Source: CAMDMI01 sp044359055 (GTDB taxonomy: Bacteria; Bacteroidota; Bacteroidia; Cytophagales; Flexibacteraceae). Taken from it: a DNA stretch of 5,827 bases. The notes beneath the pieces were generated by a model that worked only from the letters and a program-made list of their open reading frames with translations, did not search any database and was not told the origin of the DNA. Location of the stretch: assembly GCA_044359055.1 (NCBI GenBank), contig JBIKMV010000181.1, positions 1-5,827 of the forward strand, written 5' to 3'. Shown here one piece after another: positions 4,728 through 5,827 of the stretch. The translations under genes were made by a program, and so were the position numbers. The first letter of the stretch is position 1; every line of letters begins with the position of its first letter.

Positions 4728-5827
4728 ATGTCGTTCAGAGATTCAGAAGTTTTACGGGTAAATATTTCTTATGCACAGATTTTCAGGACTTCACTGCCCA
4801 TAAGCTTTGCCATTCTCATTCCCCAAATCAATTTTATTGCCAACAATATTTTTCTGGGCCATTTCGACAATTCGGGCAATGCTTTGGCGGTAGCCGGCTT
4901 GACCGGGGTGTACTACCTCATTTTTTCCGCTATTGGATATGGACTCAACAACGGCCTTCAGTCGCTCATTTCCAGACGGGCAGGCGAAAATAAACCTGAC
5001 GAAATCGGATTGCTCTTCAGCCAGGGCATCATCATTTCCTGGTTGCTGGCCATTGCCGGTATGCTGATTACCTGGTTTGGTCTTCCTTTGGTGTTTGATT
5101 TTTTCATCCATGATCCACAGAAAAAAGATCTGGCCAATCATTTTCTGTCGGTGCGGATTTGGGGCTTGCCTTTTTTGTTTCTTTATCAGATGCGCAATGC
5201 CCTGCTGGTGGGCATCAACCAAAGCCGGTATCTTGTTTGGGGCACCATTGCAGAGGTGCTGGCCAATCTTTTTTTCGATTATGTGCTCATTTTCGGAAAA
5301 CTGGGCTTTCCCGGCCTTGGATTTCAGGGGGCGGCTTATGCCTCTGTTATTTCCGAGGTTACCGGTGTTTTGGTCATATATCTGGTTTTGAGAAAAACGG
5401 GAATCAGCCGGTCATTCGGCCTTTTTTCGGGGTTTCGCTTTCGCCCTGCCTACATGAAAGAAATTTTACAGCTTTCCTATCCCCTTATGTTTCAGCAGGC
5501 CCTGAGTATTGCCAGCTGGGAATATTTTTTCCTTTTGCTGGAGCACCATGGCACCACAGCCCTTCAGGTTTCCAATGCCATGCGCAATGTTTTTGGCATT
5601 TGCGGTTCTTCGAGCTGGGCATTTGCAGCAGCCGCCAATTCGCTGGTATCCAATATCTCCGGACAGAACAGGGAGCAGGAAATCTGGAAACTGCTGGGCA
5701 AAATACTTCTTGTGTCCGGCTCTGTCGCCCTGATGATGATAACCTTGCTCAACCTTTTTCCAAGGGAATTTCTGTCTGTTTATGGTCAGGGGTCCGACTT
5801 TTTCGAAACCGGTCTGCCTACCATCCG
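4728..5827 (+). CDS. MATE-family efflux transporter (3' truncated by window)
   Basis: The frame is open from ATG 4728 to the window end (366 codons plus two bases, no stop); full family members are usually about 440-460 residues. MATE proteins are inner-membrane antiporters that export drugs or organic cations using H+ or Na+. At least nine hydrophobic segments can be seen, roughly at residues 22-43, 51-75, 94-124, 138-165, 168-190, 198-222, 243-270, 278-305 and 320-345. This matches one complete six-helix bundle plus the start of the second, separated by the basic loop 223-242. The segment GINQSRYLVWG followed by NLFFDYVLIFGKLGFPGLG and GAAYAS (about 162-206) is the family hallmark of helices 5-6. 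The ATG follows A/T-poor sequence without a Shine-Dalgarno site and is the first in-frame ATG. Substrate cannot be predicted. It is divergent from prfB and functionally unrelated to it. Confidence 0.9.
   Translation, partial: MSFRDSEVLRVNISYAQIFRTSLPISFAILIPQINFIANNIFLGHFDNSGNALAVAGLTGVYYLIFSAIGYGLNNGLQSLISRRAGENKPDEIGLLFSQGIIISWLLAIAGMLITWFGLPLVFDFFIHDPQKKDLANHFLSVRIWGLPFLFLYQMRNALLVGINQSRYLVWGTIAEVLANLFFDYVLIFGKLGFPGLGFQGAAYASVISEVTGVLVIYLVLRKTGISRSFGLFSGFRFRPAYMKEILQLSYPLMFQQALSIASWEYFFLLLEHHGTTALQVSNAMRNVFGICGSSSWAFAAAANSLVSNISGQNREQEIWKLLGKILLVSGSVALMMITLLNLFPREFLSVYGQGSDFFETGLPTI

Overview
The window looks like a chromosomal segment of a Bacteroidota bacterium. The promoters fit the TTTG / TAnnTTTG pattern of that phylum, starts are preceded by A/T-rich sequence rather than strong Shine-Dalgarno sites, and the phosphorylase, thioredoxin-like and RF2 proteins have a Bacteroidota look. 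I cannot place it below phylum from sequence alone.

Layout. (1) 1-762, plus strand: the C-terminal part of an alpha-glucan phosphorylase (GT35), whose 5' end lies outside the window. The position that normally holds the PLP-binding lysine reads threonine. (2) 807-2314: a self-contained lpd unit with a well-matched promoter, a complete 463-residue dihydrolipoyl dehydrogenase and a strong intrinsic terminator. (3) 2315-2988: about 670 bases without a credible gene. It holds a 61-base direct repeat (2294-2354 and 2795-2855) flanking a composite inverted-repeat element (2458-2751) made of four hairpin units, two in each orientation. (4) 3001-3516: a small exported thioredoxin-fold protein with a WCGWC active site, possibly read from a leaderless mRNA. 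(5) 3519-3542: a perfect 24-base palindrome between convergent genes, probably a terminator. (6) 4643-3563, minus strand: prfB (peptide release factor 2), split over two frames and joined by a classical +1 programmed frameshift at CTT TGA C. A simple ORF scan loses the first 51 residues. (7) 4644-4727: a short divergent intergenic region with two adjacent palindromes. (8) 4728-5827, plus strand: the first 366 codons of a MATE-family multidrug/cation antiporter, cut by the window end.

The genes are mostly unrelated housekeeping functions (glycogen breakdown, 2-oxoacid dehydrogenase E3, redox folding, translation termination, efflux) with their own signals; there is no evident multi-gene system or defence island. 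The most interesting features are the composite repeat between lpd and the thioredoxin gene, the duplicated half-terminator around it, the changed cofactor position in the phosphorylase, and the prfB recoding site with a hairpin embedding its SD-like stimulator.
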